Positions 34,529 to 43,527 of a DNA stretch of 64,000 bases are shown one piece after another. The translations under genes were made by a program, and so were the position numbers. The DNA is taken from positions 1 to 64,000 of the forward strand of contig NZ_JAHXBU010000044.1 in assembly GCF_020178975.1 (NCBI RefSeq). The letters run 5' to 3'. How positions within the stretch are numbered: position 1 is the stretch's first letter; each line of letters starts with the position of its first letter. The notes under the pieces were generated by a model, which was not told the DNA's origin, searched no databases, and worked only from the letters and a program-made list of their open reading frames with translations. Origin of the DNA: Cesiribacter sp. SM1. GTDB taxonomy: Bacteria > Bacteroidota > Bacteroidia > Cytophagales > Cyclobacteriaceae.

Positions 34529-35629
34529 ATGGACAGAAGGTCATTTTTTTCCCTGCTTGCTTTGTCTCCAATACTTTCCCCTTTTTTTGCCCGGAAAGTG
34601 CAATCGATTGCGCAGGCACAAAAAAAGCCCGGGGAAGGGGAGGGAATGGAATCTGACTTCTGCAAAAAGCTCAGGCCCATAGGCCGCCGGCTGGAAACAG
34701 AAGGCTATTACGTATGGGGAACAAGTCCTGTTGAAGGACCGGACGGAAAGATTCATGTTTTTTACTCCCGATGGCCGAAAGAATACGGAATGGGAGGGTG
34801 GATCCATAAATCGGAGATCGCCCATGCTGTTGCCAGTACGCCTGAGTCTGAATTCAATTATGTGTCTACAGTCTTAGCGCCACGCGGTGAGGGCTTCTGG
34901 GATGGCTCCACCTGCCATAATCCCCATATAAAGTTTGTGGATGGAAAATACTGCCTGTTTTACATGGGCAATGCCAACAGGAAAACAGACACCAAAAGAG
35001 TAGGACTTGCAGTTGCAGACAGCCCATGGGGCCCCTGGAAGCGTCCGGACCATTTTTTAATAGATGCCAGCAAGGACGATAAGGCATGGGATAGCCACTG
35101 TACCTCTAACCCATCTTTCGTAAAAAGCCCGGAAGGGCAGTACCGACTGTACTATAAATCCTGGAATACGGAAGAATATGAAAATTATACCGATCCCAAA
35201 GTGCGGGGCAACAGAAAGTATGGACTTGCCATTGCTGAATCCCTGCAGGGCCCTTATGTAAAATATGCAGGCAACCCTGTGATCGATTACTCAAATCGAC
35301 CGGGAAAAAACGTGCAGGCAGAGGATGCTTATGTGTGGTTTGAAGAGGATAAATATAAAATGGTAATGCGCGATATGGGCATCTTCAATCATCAGTATGG
35401 CCTTTACACAGAATCGAAAGATGGTATCAACTGGCGTGAACCACAGATCGCCTATTATCAAACGGATCATTATTTCAGGCAACCGCCTGCGCCCAGGCAC
35501 CTGTCGAAATACGGGCGCTTTGAGCGGCCGCAGTTGCTTTTGCAGAATGGAAAGCCTGCTTACCTGTTCCTGACTACTCAGGGAGGGGCATACATGACCT
35601 CCAGTACTTTTGTGTTTAAAATTGGATAG
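34529..35629 (+). CDS. Tat-exported five-bladed beta-propeller glycosidase-like protein (GH43/GH117-like)
   Basis: This encodes 366 residues. The N-terminus (DRRSFFSLLALSP) is a twin-arginine signal peptide. The mature protein has the repeated strand pattern of five-bladed propeller glycosidases: IHVFYSRW, YCLFYMGNA, YRLYYKSW, YKMVMRDMG and AYLFLTTQGG. Family assignment among GH43, GH32 and GH117-like groups is not secure. Acidic residues suited to catalysis occur (for example in FWDGSTCHNP and QAEDAYVWFE), but I cannot assign them. It is the first gene of a glycan-degrading island with a GH28 enzyme, so action on a pectic or related oligosaccharide is a reasonable guess. Confidence 0.75.
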   Translation: MDRRSFFSLLALSPILSPFFARKVQSIAQAQKKPGEGEGMESDFCKKLRPIGRRLETEGYYVWGTSPVEGPDGKIHVFYSRWPKEYGMGGWIHKSEIAHAVASTPESEFNYVSTVLAPRGEGFWDGSTCHNPHIKFVDGKYCLFYMGNANRKTDTKRVGLAVADSPWGPWKRPDHFLIDASKDDKAWDSHCTSNPSFVKSPEGQYRLYYKSWNTEEYENYTDPKVRGNRKYGLAIAESLQGPYVKYAGNPVIDYSNRPGKNVQAEDAYVWFEEDKYKMVMRDMGIFNHQYGLYTESKDGINWREPQIAYYQTDHYFRQPPAPRHLSKYGRFERPQLLLQNGKPAYLFLTTQGGAYMTSSTFVFKIG

Positions 35630-35745
35630 GTGAGGAGTTACACTACAAGGCTTTTATAACAAGGGCAGGCTTAGCCGCAGGAGCAGCCATTTGCCTTTTC
35701 AGCCCCTTCTCCTGTGCACAGAAGGAGGCTGACTCCCTTCTGTAG
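35630..35745 (+). pseudogene. Relic of a Tat signal-peptide gene (frameshifted, truncated)
   Basis: From GTG 35630 one frame reads a polar start containing YTTR. One base shift on (frame of 35650), the reading continues AFITRAGLAAGAAICLFSPF and then SCAQKEAD before a stop at 35743-35745. Joined, these look like a twin-arginine signal peptide (TTR(R)AFI) followed by a hydrophobic stretch and Cys/Ala-x-Ala-like end, with the body of the gene missing. No other gene claims this interval. It is probably the remains of a deleted secreted enzyme. Confidence 0.4.
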
Positions 35746-35880
35746 AAAAGCGTTCGTTACAGCAAAACCCATGTTGTGACGGCTATAAAGTAATAGAACG
35801 GATGGGGTGAGCCTTGTGTAGAAAGAAAGAAACAGGCTTCAGGCCATTAAAATTGAATAATTTTTTAGTGCAAAATAATA

Positions 35881-38064
35881 ATGACAAGGAAAACCTTTTC
35901 TGCCCAAAGGGGGCTGTGGGTGTTTTTGGCAGCCTTTGCTCTCCATATTGGTGCTTGTACTACCAGCGAGTTAAGCAATACTGAAACAGACAAAATTGAC
36001 CGCCAGGCGCTGGTGACCCGCCACAGTGTAAAGCTGAATAGTGCGGATACACTGGCTTCCCTTTCTGTAGGAAATGGGGAGTTTGCCTTTACGGTAGATG
36101 TAAGCGGCCTGCAAAGCTTTCCTGAATATTACGAAAGAGGCGTTGCGCTTGGTACACAGTCGCAGTGGGGCTGGCATGTAATTCCTACCGACCAGCATTA
36201 TAGGGTAGAAGAAACCTACCGCTACGACACTTCCTGTACCGGCAACATTATTGCGCATCCGGTGCAGCATAATGGTGGCCGGGAGCAAAGGGCTGCCGAC
36301 TGGCTCAGAACAAACCCACATCGCTTACATTTAGGCGTAGTTGGGCTCCAGCTTTTAAAGGAAAACGGAGAAGTGGCGTCCGTTCACGATCTTCAAAACA
36401 TAAACCAGGAGCTGAACATGTGGACGGGCGAAATTAAGAGCCGCTACGAAGTAGAAGGAGTTCCTGTGACGGTGGAGCTTTTTGGCCATCAGGACCAGGA
36501 CCAGGTTGCTGCCCGCATCAGCTCTCCGCTCATTGAGCAAAACCGCCTGAAAGTTACACTTAAATTTCCTTATGGTTCTGGCTGCCACGTGTGCCCTGGC
36601 TATGACTGGAGTCAGCCCGACGCCCACTCCACCAGGCTTACAAACACAGGTGAAAACAAAGCACAGCTGGAGCGGAAGCTGGATACCACCCTTTACTACA
36701 CCCACATACAGTGGGGCAGGGGCGGACAGCTTATAGAAAAAGCAAAGCACTCTTTTGAGCTGACGCCTGCTTCTTCGGAGGGTACTTTTGAATTCAGTGT
36801 TCTTTTTGATAAGGAAGCGGCTAAATCAAAAATGGCTGACTTTTCGGCTACCCAGAGTAACAGCCAAAAAAGATGGGAGGAATTCTGGACAGAAGGTGGC
36901 GTAGTGGACTTTTCAGGATCTACCGACCCCAGGGCACATGAGCTGGAAAGAAGAGTGGTTCTTTCGCAGTATCTTACCAGGATTAACTGTGCAGGCTCGC
37001 TGCCGCCGCAGGAAACCGGTCTTACCTTCAACAGCTGGTATGGCAAGTTTCATGTTGAAATGCACTGGTGGCACGGTGTTCATTTCGCTCTCTGGGATCG
37101 CCTGCCTCTGCTGGAAAAATCACTCCCCTGGTATTTTAAATCCCTGGAAAAAGCAAAGGCTGTGGCAAAAATGCAGGGTTTTAGCGGGGCGAGGTGGCAG
37201 AAAATGACCGATCCCTACGGAGATGAAAGTCCCTCCAGCGTAGCGCCATACCTGGTGTGGCAGCAACCGCACATTTTATACTTCACAGAACTGATCTACC
37301 GGCAGCATCCTACGGCAGAGACCCTGGAGAAATACAAGGAGCTGGTATTTGAAACAGCTGATTTTATGGCCTCTTTTCCGCAGTACAATCCCCAAACCGG
37401 CTATTACCATCTCTGTGCTCCTGTAAAGCCTGCGCAGGAGTTGTGGCCATCGAACGAAACCCTGGACCCTCCTTTTGAACTGGCTTACTGGCATTTTGGC
37501 CTTAACATGGCCCAGCAGTGGAGAGCGCGCCTTGGCATGCAGCCAAATGAAAAGTGGCAGGAAGTGCTGGATAAGTTAGCGCCCCTTCCGGTTGTAGACG
37601 GTGTTCTCTTTCCCACGGCTGCGCATCCCGATGCTTACACCAATCCTGAATACATGAGAGACCACCCCATTGTGCTGGGCACTTTTGGTATGCTGCCTCA
37701 TTATGATCAGATAGATACCGCAGTCATGAAGGCCACTCACCATAAAGTACTGGAAAGATGGGACTGGGAATCGACCTGGGGCTGGGATTACCCCATGATG
37801 GCCATGAATGCAGCCCGCCTTCACATGCCGGAAAAAGCAGTTGATGCCCTCTTCATGAACCTGCAAAAGAACACTTACCTGCCCAACGGGCATAATTACC
37901 AGGACAAAAGGCTTCGCATATATCTGCCAGGAAACGGAGGTCTCCTCACGGCAGTAGGCATGATGGCTGCCGGCTGGGACGGTGCTCCCGATCTCCATGC
38001 CCCCGGCTTCCCTAAAGACGGTAGCTGGAAGGTTCGCTGGGAAGGACTGCATAAAATGCCCTGA
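35881..38064 (+). CDS. Six-hairpin glycosidase-like lipoprotein
   Basis: This encodes 727 residues with a lipoprotein signal (FALHIGACTT). An N-terminal beta-sandwich region (about 40-320, SVGNGEFAFTVDVSGLQSF) is followed by an (alpha/alpha)6-barrel-type region (about 350-700) with HVEMHWWHGVHFALW and WDWESTWGWDYPMMAMNAA. This layout matches GH65/GH15/GH95-like clan enzymes. Conserved acidic residues such as Glu in HVEMHWW and Asp/Glu in WDWESTWGWD may form the active site. It is probably surface- or periplasm-anchored and works with the neighbouring GH28 protein. Exact family and substrate are not determined. Confidence 0.75.
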   Translation: MTRKTFSAQRGLWVFLAAFALHIGACTTSELSNTETDKIDRQALVTRHSVKLNSADTLASLSVGNGEFAFTVDVSGLQSFPEYYERGVALGTQSQWGWHVIPTDQHYRVEETYRYDTSCTGNIIAHPVQHNGGREQRAADWLRTNPHRLHLGVVGLQLLKENGEVASVHDLQNINQELNMWTGEIKSRYEVEGVPVTVELFGHQDQDQVAARISSPLIEQNRLKVTLKFPYGSGCHVCPGYDWSQPDAHSTRLTNTGENKAQLERKLDTTLYYTHIQWGRGGQLIEKAKHSFELTPASSEGTFEFSVLFDKEAAKSKMADFSATQSNSQKRWEEFWTEGGVVDFSGSTDPRAHELERRVVLSQYLTRINCAGSLPPQETGLTFNSWYGKFHVEMHWWHGVHFALWDRLPLLEKSLPWYFKSLEKAKAVAKMQGFSGARWQKMTDPYGDESPSSVAPYLVWQQPHILYFTELIYRQHPTAETLEKYKELVFETADFMASFPQYNPQTGYYHLCAPVKPAQELWPSNETLDPPFELAYWHFGLNMAQQWRARLGMQPNEKWQEVLDKLAPLPVVDGVLFPTAAHPDAYTNPEYMRDHPIVLGTFGMLPHYDQIDTAVMKATHHKVLERWDWESTWGWDYPMMAMNAARLHMPEKAVDALFMNLQKNTYLPNGHNYQDKRLRIYLPGNGGLLTAVGMMAAGWDGAPDLHAPGFPKDGSWKVRWEGLHKMP

Positions 38065-38085
38065 ACGCTTAATGAAACAGACAAC

Positions 38086-38316
38086 ATGCTGTCTATCATA
38101 AAATACGAGTTTAATAAGTGTAATAGTAACATTGGGGTAGAGGGTTTGCTGTCCCGCCTGCTCCTCTTTGCCTTAGCAGCAAATTCAGCAGCAGCGGCGC
38201 AGAAAGCCCTGTAAATGGTAGAGTTGTGTATGCCCTGGCCAAAGGGTTAAATAATCTATAAGGTACTGGCCCTGCTCTGTTGGCGAATCCTGAACTGGAT
38301 AAATAAGAAAGAAACA
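38086..38316 (+). pseudogene. Relic of a secreted protein gene (5' and 3' ends only)
   Basis: An ATG at 38086 (or TTG 38146) opens a frame that includes a textbook signal peptide, SRLLLFALAANSAAAAQKAL, then stops at 38212-38214. Immediately after, another frame reads GRVVYALAKGLNNL, a stop, and GTGPALLANPELDK just before the GH28 gene. The pattern suggests a secreted enzyme reduced by internal deletion to its two ends. The second segment is only a weak impression of a C-terminus. Confidence 0.35.
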
Positions 38317-38318
38317 AG

Positions 38319-39800
38319 ATGAATGAACCTATGAAATTTACCATTCTTAAGAAATGGTTATCAGGCCTTAGCTGCTTAGCAGTGTTGGGCCTGATGGCCA
38401 CCTGCTCCGGGAGCTCGGAGCAGCAGCGTAGCAGTACTGGCGAAAGTATTGCAGCAGATGCAGATGACCCCTGGGCAGGGCTGGAGACCGTCAGAAGCCA
38501 GATCAATGCACCCCGGTTTCCGGATAAAGATTTCCTGATCACCGATTTTGGCGCAGTAGGAGATGGTAAAACAAAAAACTCTGAAGCCTTTAAACAGGCC
38601 ATACAAGCCTGCCACGATAGTGGCGGCCGCAGGGTAGTAGTGCCGGAAGGGACCTGGTTAACTGGAGCCATTCACCTGAAGAGCAATGTAAACCTGCACC
38701 TTACTGATGATGCTACGATCCTGTTCAGTCGCGATACAGCCGATTATCTGCCTGTGGTGTTTAGCCGTTGGGAAGGCATGGAGCTGATGAACTACTCGCC
38801 CTTCATTTATGCCTATGAGCAGGAAAATATAGCAGTTACCGGCAATGGAACGCTGGATGGAAATTCAGATAACGACAACTGGTGGTACTGGTGCGGAGCC
38901 AGAAAGTACGGCTGGAAGGAAGGTCTGGGAAGGCAGAATCCTGCACGTGCACTGCTGCATCAGCAAAACCGGGAACAAGTTCCGACAGAGCAGCGGATAT
39001 ACGGTCCCGGTCATTACCTGCGTCCGCAGTTTGTGCAGCCCTACAAATGCAAAAATGTACTGATCAGCGGCATCAGACTTATTAATTCGCCCATGTGGAA
39101 TGTAAACCCGGTGCTGTGCGAAAATGTAACAGTAGAGAACATCAGGGTAGAATCGCTGGGACCGAATAATGACGGTTGTAATCCCGAATCCTGCAAAAAT
39201 GTGCTGATCAGGGGATGCTATTTCGATACTGGCGATGATTGCATCGCGATCAAATCCGGCAGAAACGAAGATGGCAGAAGAATTGGCCGACCATCAGAAA
39301 ACATAATCATAGAAGACTGTATCATGAAAGAAGGACATGGTGGTGTGGTTATTGGCAGCGAAATTTCAGGAGGTGCCCGCAACATCTGGGCACAAAACTG
39401 TACCATGGACAGCCCGAACCTCGACAGGGTACTGCGAATCAAAACCAGCTCGCAGAGAGGCGGTACCGTAGAAAACATTTTCATGAGGAATGTAAAAGTA
39501 GGTACCTATCGTGAAGCTGCTGTGAAATGCAATATGTTTTATGAAGAGGAGGGTGCTCATATCCCCACGATCCGGAACATCATAGTAGAAAATCTGCAGG
39601 TGGAGAATGGCGGTAAATACGGGGTGCTGGTAAACGCCTATGAACAGTCTCCTGTAGAAAACTTAAAGCTGATCAACTGTACCATCAATGGTGTGGAAAT
39701 TCCGGTACAGGCAGATCATGTAAAAGATATGGAGTTTGAAAATGTAACAATAAACGGTAAGCCTTACGCCGGGGCTGGTAATGTGGCTGGTGCCAATTAA
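38319..39800 (+). CDS. Glycoside hydrolase family 28 (polygalacturonase-like) lipoprotein
   Basis: This encodes 493 residues: a lipoprotein signal (LGLMATCSG) and a right-handed beta-helix. All GH28 motifs are seen: NNDG (family NTDG) with Asp285, GDD with Asp306 and Asp307, GHG with His340, and RIK with Arg373/Lys375. GH28 enzymes hydrolyse galacturonan or rhamnogalacturonan by inversion. The N-terminal DFGAVGDGKTKNSEAF is the usual pectate-lyase-superfamily opening. Start at ATG 38319; ATG 38331 is the alternative. It follows two other glycosidase-like genes, suggesting a pectin-related island, but no SusC/SusD pair is next to it. Confidence 0.94.
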   Translation: MNEPMKFTILKKWLSGLSCLAVLGLMATCSGSSEQQRSSTGESIAADADDPWAGLETVRSQINAPRFPDKDFLITDFGAVGDGKTKNSEAFKQAIQACHDSGGRRVVVPEGTWLTGAIHLKSNVNLHLTDDATILFSRDTADYLPVVFSRWEGMELMNYSPFIYAYEQENIAVTGNGTLDGNSDNDNWWYWCGARKYGWKEGLGRQNPARALLHQQNREQVPTEQRIYGPGHYLRPQFVQPYKCKNVLISGIRLINSPMWNVNPVLCENVTVENIRVESLGPNNDGCNPESCKNVLIRGCYFDTGDDCIAIKSGRNEDGRRIGRPSENIIIEDCIMKEGHGGVVIGSEISGGARNIWAQNCTMDSPNLDRVLRIKTSSQRGGTVENIFMRNVKVGTYREAAVKCNMFYEEEGAHIPTIRNIIVENLQVENGGKYGVLVNAYEQSPVENLKLINCTINGVEIPVQADHVKDMEFENVTINGKPYAGAGNVAGAN

Positions 39801-39969
39801 CAGAAGAATACAAGTTTGCCGCCTTTTCCTTTCCCTCTCATGAATGAGTGGGAGAATAGCATTAGGATTGGCTTAATGTAATAGAAGCCATACTGGATAG
39901 GTTGCATCATCATGAATCACCCCTAAAACCAGGGGTAATCTATGGACACATCCGGCTGCTGGAATACCC

Positions 39970-40845
39970 CTATTTTTTTGTGGCTATTGCAGCAATATTT
40001 GCTGCAATAGCCTTCCATTGATCTTCCTGCAGAAAGTGTTTGGCAGGCAGCTTGTGTACTTCCTTTAGCCTGGCTACCTGTTTGATCTCCTCACCATAGC
40101 GTTCGTAATCCAGGGCTGGATCTTCGGCACCCCATACGGCCTGCACCGGATAAGGCACATCCTGTACAGCCTTGTGGCAGAGCTCCCGAAAAGCAGCGGA
40201 GTGATCAAAATTGCGCATGATTTTCAGGAAGGCTTTCCCTCCATCATCCCGTTTCAACAGGTCAACATAAGCGTTGATTTCTTCTGTTGGAATGGGATCG
40301 GAATTGGAAACACCCATGGTTTTAAACAGGAGCTGCCAGGTGGTGTGGGTGGTAGCAGCCAGCTGTGCCTCGCCCAGTACAGGCTTTTCGAATGGGCGCA
40401 TGGGCAGGGGCTTCTGAAATTTATCTACCTCTATCCAGGTGTTGAGAATGGTGAGTGACAGGATCTTTTCCCTGTTTTGGGCAGCCAGGGCAAAACCAAT
40501 AGGGCCTCCAATGTCATGTATCACTAGGTGATAGCGTTTTAAACCCAGCTGCTCGGCTGCACGGGCGCAGAAGTGGGCAAAGTTTGGGAAAGAGTAGTCA
40601 AAATCTTCGGGTCTGTCAGAGAGTCCCAGCCCGGGCAGGTCAATGGCAATACCGCGCAAACCCTTTGCTTCCAGCTCTTTTAGTACCTTGCGGTACAGAA
40701 AAGAAGAAGTGGGGACTCCATGAATACAGAAAACAGGTTCTCCCTGCCCACGGTCAAGGTAAAAGGTCTTTACCCCGTCTACATTTACATATTTACCGGA
40801 AGCACTATGTTCCTCAATTACCTGCTCTGCCGACCTGCTGCTCAT
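39970..40845 (-). CDS. Alpha/beta hydrolase with Asp nucleophile (epoxide hydrolase/dehalogenase-like)
   Basis: This 291-residue protein has the alpha/beta-hydrolase fold. HGVPTSS supplies the oxyanion hole, the nucleophile position is Asp in LVIHDIGGPIGF, the acid lies in WGAEDPALD and the base His in AKHFLQED. An Asp nucleophile places it with epoxide hydrolases and haloalkane dehalogenases. The halide-binding Trp that normally follows this Asp in dehalogenases is replaced by Ile, so dehalogenation is doubtful. It is monocistronic; the substrate is unknown. Confidence 0.85.
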   Translation of the reverse strand: MSSRSAEQVIEEHSASGKYVNVDGVKTFYLDRGQGEPVFCIHGVPTSSFLYRKVLKELEAKGLRGIAIDLPGLGLSDRPEDFDYSFPNFAHFCARAAEQLGLKRYHLVIHDIGGPIGFALAAQNREKILSLTILNTWIEVDKFQKPLPMRPFEKPVLGEAQLAATTHTTWQLLFKTMGVSNSDPIPTEEINAYVDLLKRDDGGKAFLKIMRNFDHSAAFRELCHKAVQDVPYPVQAVWGAEDPALDYERYGEEIKQVARLKEVHKLPAKHFLQEDQWKAIAANIAAIATKK

Positions 40846-41048
40846 GTTCTTTAGCTTTGAATATTAAACCTTCTCTCTTGCACAAGGATAAACAGCCCAA
40901 TCTAAACCTTGTTCTTAAGAACAGACAGTATGTTTACCGCTGCCTCGATAAAAGCAATGTTTAGTGCACCGGCCACACAGCAGGGGCTTACTTTACCATT
41001 CTTCCGCATTTTTGTAATAAATGCCATTGCGGCAAAGCATAGCTTCTT

Positions 41049-42383
41049 TTATTCAAAATATTCGGTTGCATTCAACAGCAGGCAGGAAGGGTGCAGGTGC
41101 GGGTGCTGGTGAAATTCACTGGCATCGCTAATCTTAACAGAAGCATCTTCTATATCATGCTTCAGCATTGCCAGTACCTGCCTGGCCAGTTGAGGGCTTT
41201 CCACCAGTACATTTACTTCAAAATCGTGCAGGGCACTCCTGTGGTTTAAGTTGTAAGAACCAAAGAACACTTCATTATTGGCTACATCCAGTGCAATTTT
41301 CCAGTGCGTCATTCTTTTTCTGTAACTGTAGAAGGATACTCCTTTCTGTAAGGGCTCCCACATGCGGCATTGAATCGCACTTTCATTCTGCATATAATCA
41401 TTCCCCTTGGCCTTGTATGGGTTGATAAGGACGATCTTTCTTGCCTGCTCCTCTTTCAGTTCAGATAACTGCTTCCAGAAATGCTCGTCGTTTATATAAG
41501 GGTTTTCGATAATAAAAGTGCCTTTGCATTCTTTTAACTTCTGCAGGTAGTAGTTCCTGATATGATTCTCCTTCATGCCCGGAAAATAGCCAAAGACGGT
41601 ACAAACATCATTGCCATAGCTTTCCTGGCTGTTGTGGCGTTTCCGGAAGTCAAAAATATCGCCACCCCGTACCATCCATTTAGAAGCAAAATTCTTGTTC
41701 AGTACAGCCACACATGGCCCCTTGATCAGTACTGCACCATCATGCCACATTTCCCCGATGTTTTCCTGCTCGTCTGCCGGCGACTGTTCATAGAGGTACT
41801 TATTACCAATATTCATACCGGTTATTACGGCACTCTCACCATCAAAAACTAATATCTTTCTATGATCCAGGGTATCGGCATTGAGCGTAATACCCTGCTG
41901 AATAACATCCTGCATCGCCAGAAATTCTTCCGGCACACCCTTGTTCCGCAGTTTGGCCCTTTCTTCGTCCCAGTTATCCATCTTATAGGATTCTTTGTCG
42001 GAGGCAACGAATTTTACACCTGCTTGCACAAAAAGATCTTTCAAGTCAGAAAAGTCAGAGCTGCCCGATGAGCGGTATTTTTCCAGCATCCGAACAATGC
42101 TGCTCATGTCAGAATCACTCATCACCCTCACGTCTACGCCTTCTCTAGCCTTCTCAGCCAGTGCCTTTGCTATCTTGAAGCCAGCCTCATCGCTGTAAAA
42201 CAGCATAACCTGGAAGTGAATGTAGTGGCGGGCCTGCTTAATCTCTCTCAGGAGCATTGCAAGAGAATCAGGACCATCCACAAAAAGCTCTGTATGATTC
42301 CCTTCAGTGCGTACAGGCGAAAAAAGTTCTGGGGCTATATCAGAAGGTTGTTCAGTCATGGCAATTAAAAAATGAGTGCTCAA
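41049..42383 (-). CDS. Phospholipase D-like protein / cardiolipin synthase
   Basis: This 444-residue PLD-superfamily protein has two HKD-type motifs: LDHRKILVFDGESAVITGMNIG near residue 190 and MTHWKIALDVANNEVFFGSYNLN in the C-terminal half. Two motifs in one chain fit cardiolipin synthase or a related transphosphatidylase. It lacks the N-terminal membrane helices of ClsA, so it is nearer ClsB/ClsC-like proteins. The start may be the ATG eight codons further in (42359). It is probably membrane-associated and monocistronic. Confidence 0.88.
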   Translation of the reverse strand: MSTHFLIAMTEQPSDIAPELFSPVRTEGNHTELFVDGPDSLAMLLREIKQARHYIHFQVMLFYSDEAGFKIAKALAEKAREGVDVRVMSDSDMSSIVRMLEKYRSSGSSDFSDLKDLFVQAGVKFVASDKESYKMDNWDEERAKLRNKGVPEEFLAMQDVIQQGITLNADTLDHRKILVFDGESAVITGMNIGNKYLYEQSPADEQENIGEMWHDGAVLIKGPCVAVLNKNFASKWMVRGGDIFDFRKRHNSQESYGNDVCTVFGYFPGMKENHIRNYYLQKLKECKGTFIIENPYINDEHFWKQLSELKEEQARKIVLINPYKAKGNDYMQNESAIQCRMWEPLQKGVSFYSYRKRMTHWKIALDVANNEVFFGSYNLNHRSALHDFEVNVLVESPQLARQVLAMLKHDIEDASVKISDASEFHQHPHLHPSCLLLNATEYFE

Positions 42384-42903
42384 AAAAAATATTCTGGATT
42401 TGCCCGGATGAAGGACTATGTATAATCAGTATAAGCCCTGGGCTTTCGTCCTTCAGCGGTGCCTAATGATGACTAATTCTCTCACCTTAAAGTTTTTGAT
42501 ACCCCAGTACCTTTTAAGGCTAAAGCGCAGGCAGATGATTTTAAGCAAAAACCTTTAACACCTGAAAAGCTAAACAGCCTGCTCCCTGTATACTAAAACA
42601 AAATATATTGCTGAAGCACTGCTTTTGGAAAACAGCTCATAAAAAAATATTTCAAATTTTATCACAGCTGCGGTTCTATGGGGCATAGCAAAGATAAAGA
42701 CACCTTCAGGGCGCCTTTTTCTCTGTTTTTTATGCTTTTAAGGACAGCTACTTTTAGTGTGAGAACCTTGCCGCCTGCGCTAGGCGAAGCAGGTACATTC
42801 CGGAACGCTGGCATACTCTAAAAATGCTAGCTTTCAAGCCAGCCCGTAAACACCCAAATGCTATTGCCTATGATGATTGTTGTTTCGGTTGTTGTTCGTA
42901 AAC
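42384..42903. other. Intergenic region between cardiolipin synthase-like gene and tRNA-Leu
   Basis: These 520 bases hold no convincing gene. A small GC-rich hairpin (GCCTGCGCTAGGC with neighbouring repeats, about 42773-42795) is visible, without an obvious role. Confidence 0.4.
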
Positions 42904-42951
42904 AGAAAAAGCCCCACTACTAGCTATGATATCAGCTTGCGTGAGGCTTTA
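42904..42951 (-). terminator. Terminator after tRNA-Leu
   Basis: On the minus strand AAAGCCTCAC pairs with GTGGGGCTTT (one G-T pair) around a long loop, and the stem is followed by TTTTT. It lies directly downstream of the tRNA. Confidence 0.6.
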
Positions 42952-43036
42952 TGGTACCTGAAGCCGGAATCGAACCGGCACTCCCGAAGGAACACGATTT
43001 TGAGTCGTGCGCGTCTACCAGTTCCGCCATTCAGGC
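42952..43036 (-). tRNA. tRNA-Leu (anticodon CAA)
   Basis: Read on the minus strand, the acceptor stem GCCTGAA pairs with TTCAGGT, the anticodon stem CACGA/TCGTG holds loop CTCAAAA with anticodon CAA, and a long variable arm (TTCCTTCGGGA) and T-arm (GCCGG TTCGATT CCGGC) follow. The CCA end is encoded. All arms expected of a class II leucine tRNA are present. Confidence 0.96.
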
Positions 43037-43095
43037 ATGCGTCTGGTTGCTTACAAAACTATAGATATTACGCCTGCTCTGCAAACAGAGTAGGT

Positions 43096-43428
43096 TTAAT
43101 TTTCAGCTTTTTCTTCCTGTAGCGCTTCCTGCCCATCTACTTCCACTATTTTCTTGCAGGAGAAGGCAATAGGCTTGGCAGCAAAGTATTTCTTCATTTG
43201 TGACCACACCTCCATAAAGAGGGCAGAATGCCTGTAATTGTCCAGGGCTTTCAGGTCACGCCAGTAGCTGTAGGTTGTTAATATATGTTCCTGGCCGTGG
43301 TCTTGTAACAGCTCCAGCCTAAGGCAGCCGTCAAAGGCCCGGATACGGTCTTTGGTATCGTTGAAAAGCTTCAGGAAATCCTCAATGTGCTCTTCTTTAA
43401 AATACATGCGTACTACGCGGATTACCAT
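43096..43428 (-). CDS. ABM-domain (antibiotic biosynthesis monooxygenase-like) protein
   Basis: This 110-residue ferredoxin-like alpha/beta barrel protein has the ABM pattern: VIRVVRMYF at the start, FDGCLRLELLQD and TYSYWRDLKALDNYR. ABM proteins are usually small dimers involved in quinone or heme handling, and many are uncharacterised. The C-terminus ends in an acidic tail. It is downstream of the DUF62 gene on the same strand, 99 bases away, and may form an operon with it. Confidence 0.85.
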   Translation of the reverse strand: MVIRVVRMYFKEEHIEDFLKLFNDTKDRIRAFDGCLRLELLQDHGQEHILTTYSYWRDLKALDNYRHSALFMEVWSQMKKYFAAKPIAFSCKKIVEVDGQEALQEEKAEN

Positions 43429-43527
43429 AAGCAGTAGGAATGGTTAAACAGTTTTGGCGCAAAACTACACTCTTTGGTAGCCTTATCCAACACGCAACTC
43501 TGAAGAATTGGAATAAATCGGAAATAA

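Noticed and set aside
38111-38671. 186-codon minus-strand frame over the GH28 start
   Set aside because: It crosses the real GH28 N-terminus and the relic region and has no recognisable feature.
39970-40845. Annotation as haloalkane dehalogenase
   Set aside because: The nucleophile Asp is present but the halide-binding Trp after it is replaced by Ile; only the wider Asp-nucleophile hydrolase group is supported.
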